A stretch of DNA of 7,908 nt, from contig WOZA01000100.1 in NCBI GenBank assembly GCA_011620505.1, forward strand, positions 11,181-19,088, read 5' to 3'. This document shows, piece by piece, positions 6,332 to 7,908 of this stretch (position 1 is its first letter; every line of letters begins with the position of its first letter). The translations under genes were made by a program, and so were the position numbers. Under the pieces are notes generated by a model. It searched no databases, was not told where the DNA came from, and saw nothing but the letters and a program-made list of their open reading frames with translations. The stretch is from Anaerolineaceae bacterium (lineage in GTDB: Bacteria; Chloroflexota; Anaerolineae; Anaerolineales; Anaerolineaceae).

Positions 6332-7744
6332 TTACTCTTTCTCAGTCTGTTCTTCGGCGATCTCCTCAGCAGGGTTTTCGGCAGTCTCAGGTGCTTTGAT
6401 CTCAATGACTTCCTCAGGATCCGCCAGTTCGCGCAGTTTTCTACGAATGGAATTCTCAATTGCCTGGGTGGCTGCCTGCATTGAGACTGATTCGGAGAAT
6501 TTCTTGGAACCAAGCGATTTCTGCGCTTCAGCAAATTCTCCACTGGTGATCAGGTCGTTCACAACCGCGGAAACTTCTTGTTCCAATTCCTCATTAGAGA
6601 TCTTGATATCATACTGCTTGGTGAGAGCATCCATGATCAGGGAGCGTTCAATCCGGTTCTTTGCAGTCGGTTTGACTTCCTCTTCATTAAATTGATCCCG
6701 ATCCAGTTTACGAAGTTTTAGATAGAGATCCAGGTCAAGGTTGCGATGTTCGAGATCGTGCTCAATTCGGTGCAGCACTTCTTCCTCTTCATTTTTGAGC
6801 ATCTGTGGAGGGTACTTGATCACGGATGCCTGGCGCAGTTGATCAACGAGTTCGAGAAAATAGGCATCGTCATACTCCTCCTTACGTTTACTTTCCAGAT
6901 GCTCGCGTACACCGGCATAAAGGTCTTCAGGAGTAGCAAAACCACCAACATTATTCAGGAACTCTTCGTCGAGCTCGGGTAATTCAAGCGCTTTAACAGA
7001 CTGCAGGTTAATGTTGAATACGACTGTCTTACCAGCAAAATCCTCGCTCTCGTGATCTTCAGGATATTGATGCTCAAGCGAGAAGGTATCGCCCTCTTTT
7101 TTGCCGATAAATTCGCGCGCAAATCCTTCGTAAGGCCATTCTGAATCGCGGCTTTCTTCGATTGTCGGAATCAACGTTTGCTGCGGGCTCGACTTGACGA
7201 TAACAGGGTCTTTCCCAGGCTCTGAATTTTTGTCCACTGCTTCAACGGTCATGTAAACCACGTTACCTTCAACGGCAGGAGTATTTAAAGGGACGATGTT
7301 GGCGTAATTCCGCCGCATAGACATCACGAACTCCTCGACCTCAGCGTCGGTAACGGCTTGGAGCTCGTACTTCTTGTTCAATTCATCGAGGCCTTTTAAT
7401 TCGACTTCAGGGTCGAGAGGAACCGTGAACTCAAGTACCAGCGGATCTTCACTTTTAATATTGTCTAATGAGCCGGGTCCCCAGGGCTTGATCTCTTCCG
7501 CATCAAGGATTTTAGGATAAACCTCCTCGACCAACAGATCGATAGCCTCCTGGAAAATGCGAGCCTCGCCAACATAGTTCTGTACCATGTTATAAGGTGC
7601 TTTCCCGGGTCTGAATCCTGGGATGCGTGTGCTGCGGGCAATCTGGCGGGCAGCTTTGCGCTTGAATTGGTCAACCAATTCACTCTCAATTTCGGTTGTG
7701 AGTTTTACCTGATGGTCCTCGGTATAAGTCTTTTCGGTTTTCAA
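6332..7744 (-). CDS. tig: Trigger factor, ribosome-associated chaperone
   Basis: Trigger factor binds ribosomal protein L23 at the exit tunnel and shields nascent chains. The N-terminal domain has the ribosome-binding signature GFRPGKAP (43-50). With the chosen start, F44 and R45 fall at the same positions as in the E. coli protein. The middle, FKBP-like domain (about 156-247) keeps its frame (FIGKKEGD, YPEDHESEDFAGKTV, ELPELDEEF) but lacks the usual IPGFE active-site segment and carries an altered loop (about 184-206). The C-terminal chaperone domain is helical and ends in a long Glu-rich tail. At 470 residues it is slightly longer than E. coli TF (432). The start is taken as TTG at 7744 because TGAGGT lies five bases before it. 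A TTG at 7756 would itself be inside that site. The gene follows tRNA-Leu by 31 bp. Confidence 0.93.
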   Translation of the reverse strand: MKTEKTYTEDHQVKLTTEIESELVDQFKRKAARQIARSTRIPGFRPGKAPYNMVQNYVGEARIFQEAIDLLVEEVYPKILDAEEIKPWGPGSLDNIKSEDPLVLEFTVPLDPEVELKGLDELNKKYELQAVTDAEVEEFVMSMRRNYANIVPLNTPAVEGNVVYMTVEAVDKNSEPGKDPVIVKSSPQQTLIPTIEESRDSEWPYEGFAREFIGKKEGDTFSLEHQYPEDHESEDFAGKTVVFNINLQSVKALELPELDEEFLNNVGGFATPEDLYAGVREHLESKRKEEYDDAYFLELVDQLRQASVIKYPPQMLKNEEEEVLHRIEHDLEHRNLDLDLYLKLRKLDRDQFNEEEVKPTAKNRIERSLIMDALTKQYDIKISNEELEQEVSAVVNDLITSGEFAEAQKSLGSKKFSESVSMQAATQAIENSIRRKLRELADPEEVIEIKAPETAENPAEEIAEEQTEKE

Positions 7745-7749
7745 TGCAT

Positions 7750-7755
7750 ACCTCA
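7750..7755 (-). promoter_or_regulatory. Shine-Dalgarno deciding the tig TTG start
   Basis: TGAGGT on the minus strand lies five bases before TTG 7744. An ATG between them (7749-7747) is out of frame and meets TGA after two codons. The family-like N-terminus begins at the TTG, so a non-ATG start is the best reading. Confidence 0.7.
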
Positions 7756-7775
7756 ATAAGTAAATTTGTTCGAAG

Positions 7776-7857
7776 TGGGGAAAGAGGGGCTCGAACCCTC
7801 ACGCGTCACCGCACATGATCCTAAGTCATGCCTGTCTGCCAATTCCAGCACTTCCCC
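7776..7857 (-). tRNA. tRNA-Leu (anticodon UAG)
   Basis: The 82 nt fold as a class II tRNA. The acceptor stem GGGGAAG pairs with UUUCCCC (G7-U66 wobble), with discriminator A73. The anticodon stem CAUGA/UCAUG encloses the loop CUUAGGA, giving anticodon UAG at 7823-7821. A long variable arm (GCG, GUGA loop, CGC) follows, and the T arm is GAGGG-UUCGAGC-CCCUC. The long arm, A73 and UAG anticodon identify tRNA-Leu reading CUA and, by wobble, other CUN codons. Position 37 is G, so it is not an RlmN substrate at that site. The 3' CCA is not encoded (A73 is followed by CTT), so it needs a CCA-adding enzyme. No terminator separates it from tig, so it is probably cut from a longer transcript. Confidence 0.96.
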
Positions 7858-7868
7858 TCGAAAGAATG

Positions 7869-7897
7869 ATTATAGGCGATTGGCAAATCCTAGTCAA
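7869..7897 (-). promoter_or_regulatory. Near-consensus housekeeping-sigma promoter for tRNA-Leu and the operon
   Basis: On the minus strand TTGACT (7897-7892) and TATAAT (7874-7869) are separated by exactly 17 bp. A start about seven bases downstream would leave a 5' leader of about five bases before the tRNA. It matches the consensus at 11 of 12 positions and is the best complete promoter in the window. With no terminator after the tRNA, it is likely to drive tig and the genes beyond. Confidence 0.85.
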
Positions 7898-7908
7898 ATA
7901 ATCGCTCA

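Noticed and set aside
6322..6339. AAGAGT/ACTCTT stem-loop at the tig stop as an intrinsic terminator
   Set aside because: There are only six base pairs, mostly A-T, with no U-tract after the stem. It is too weak to call a terminator.
6259..6543. Minus-strand frame of 94 codons rich in Arg and Leu within the 3' end of tig
   Set aside because: It is an out-of-frame shadow of the tig C-terminal coding region that runs into clpP. It has no start signal.
1..7908. CRISPR array, insertion sequence, prophage, toxin-antitoxin or defence island
   Set aside because: I saw no regular spaced repeats, transposase, terminal inverted repeats or defence-type domains. All coding space is taken by housekeeping genes and one regulator.

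Overview
The window looks like a piece of bacterial core chromosome with roughly balanced base composition, dense gene packing and no mobile-element, CRISPR or defence-system signature. The style of the proteins suggests Chloroflexota, probably class Anaerolineae. The clues are a GGNGS/ASTIDND-type phosphofructokinase, a trigger factor with a strongly altered middle domain, and the gene order tig-clpP-HAD-rlmN-ftsY-prfB. That placement rests on recall of family features, not on a search.

Left part (1-1803). A minus-strand gene that runs off the left edge encodes an atypical response-regulator-like protein: a receiver-like domain, a degenerate LuxR-type helix-turn-helix and a C-terminal extension. 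It is divergent from pfkA (832-1803, plus strand), which encodes an ATP-dependent-type 6-phosphofructokinase with Asn in place of the usual Mg-binding Asp. The 69-bp gap between them holds one palindromic ATTATAAT that could serve as a -10 element in both directions.

Right part (1800-7908). The minus strand appears to carry one long operon of translation and protein-fate genes. It is headed by a near-consensus promoter (TTGACT, 17 bp, TATAAT) directly in front of tRNA-Leu(UAG). Downstream come trigger factor (tig), the ClpP protease subunit, a NagD-like HAD phosphatase, the RlmN rRNA/tRNA methyltransferase, the SRP receptor FtsY and release factor 2 (prfB). Spacings after the tRNA are 31, 53, 7, -8, 12 and 15 bp. 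The prfB gene is split by a classic programmed +1 frameshift site (CTT TGA C with an AGGAG stimulator). The ftsY gene has no Shine-Dalgarno but has a perfect extended -10 (TGATATAAT) exactly six bases before its ATG, the geometry of a leaderless transcript.

Functionally, the operon follows a polypeptide from decoding to release. tRNA-Leu supplies the codon reader, RlmN tunes the peptidyl-transferase centre, trigger factor meets the nascent chain at the exit, FtsY sends membrane proteins to the translocon, RF2 ends synthesis and ClpP removes failures. The HAD phosphatase is the odd member. The operon ends tail-to-tail with pfkA, the two stop codons overlapping by four bases with no separate terminator. 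No gene-free stretch exceeds about 70 bases.

I found no strong evidence for an entirely undescribed system. The items most worth a second look are the ftsY leaderless promoter, the atypical regulator, the phosphofructokinase substitution and the tRNA-headed operon.
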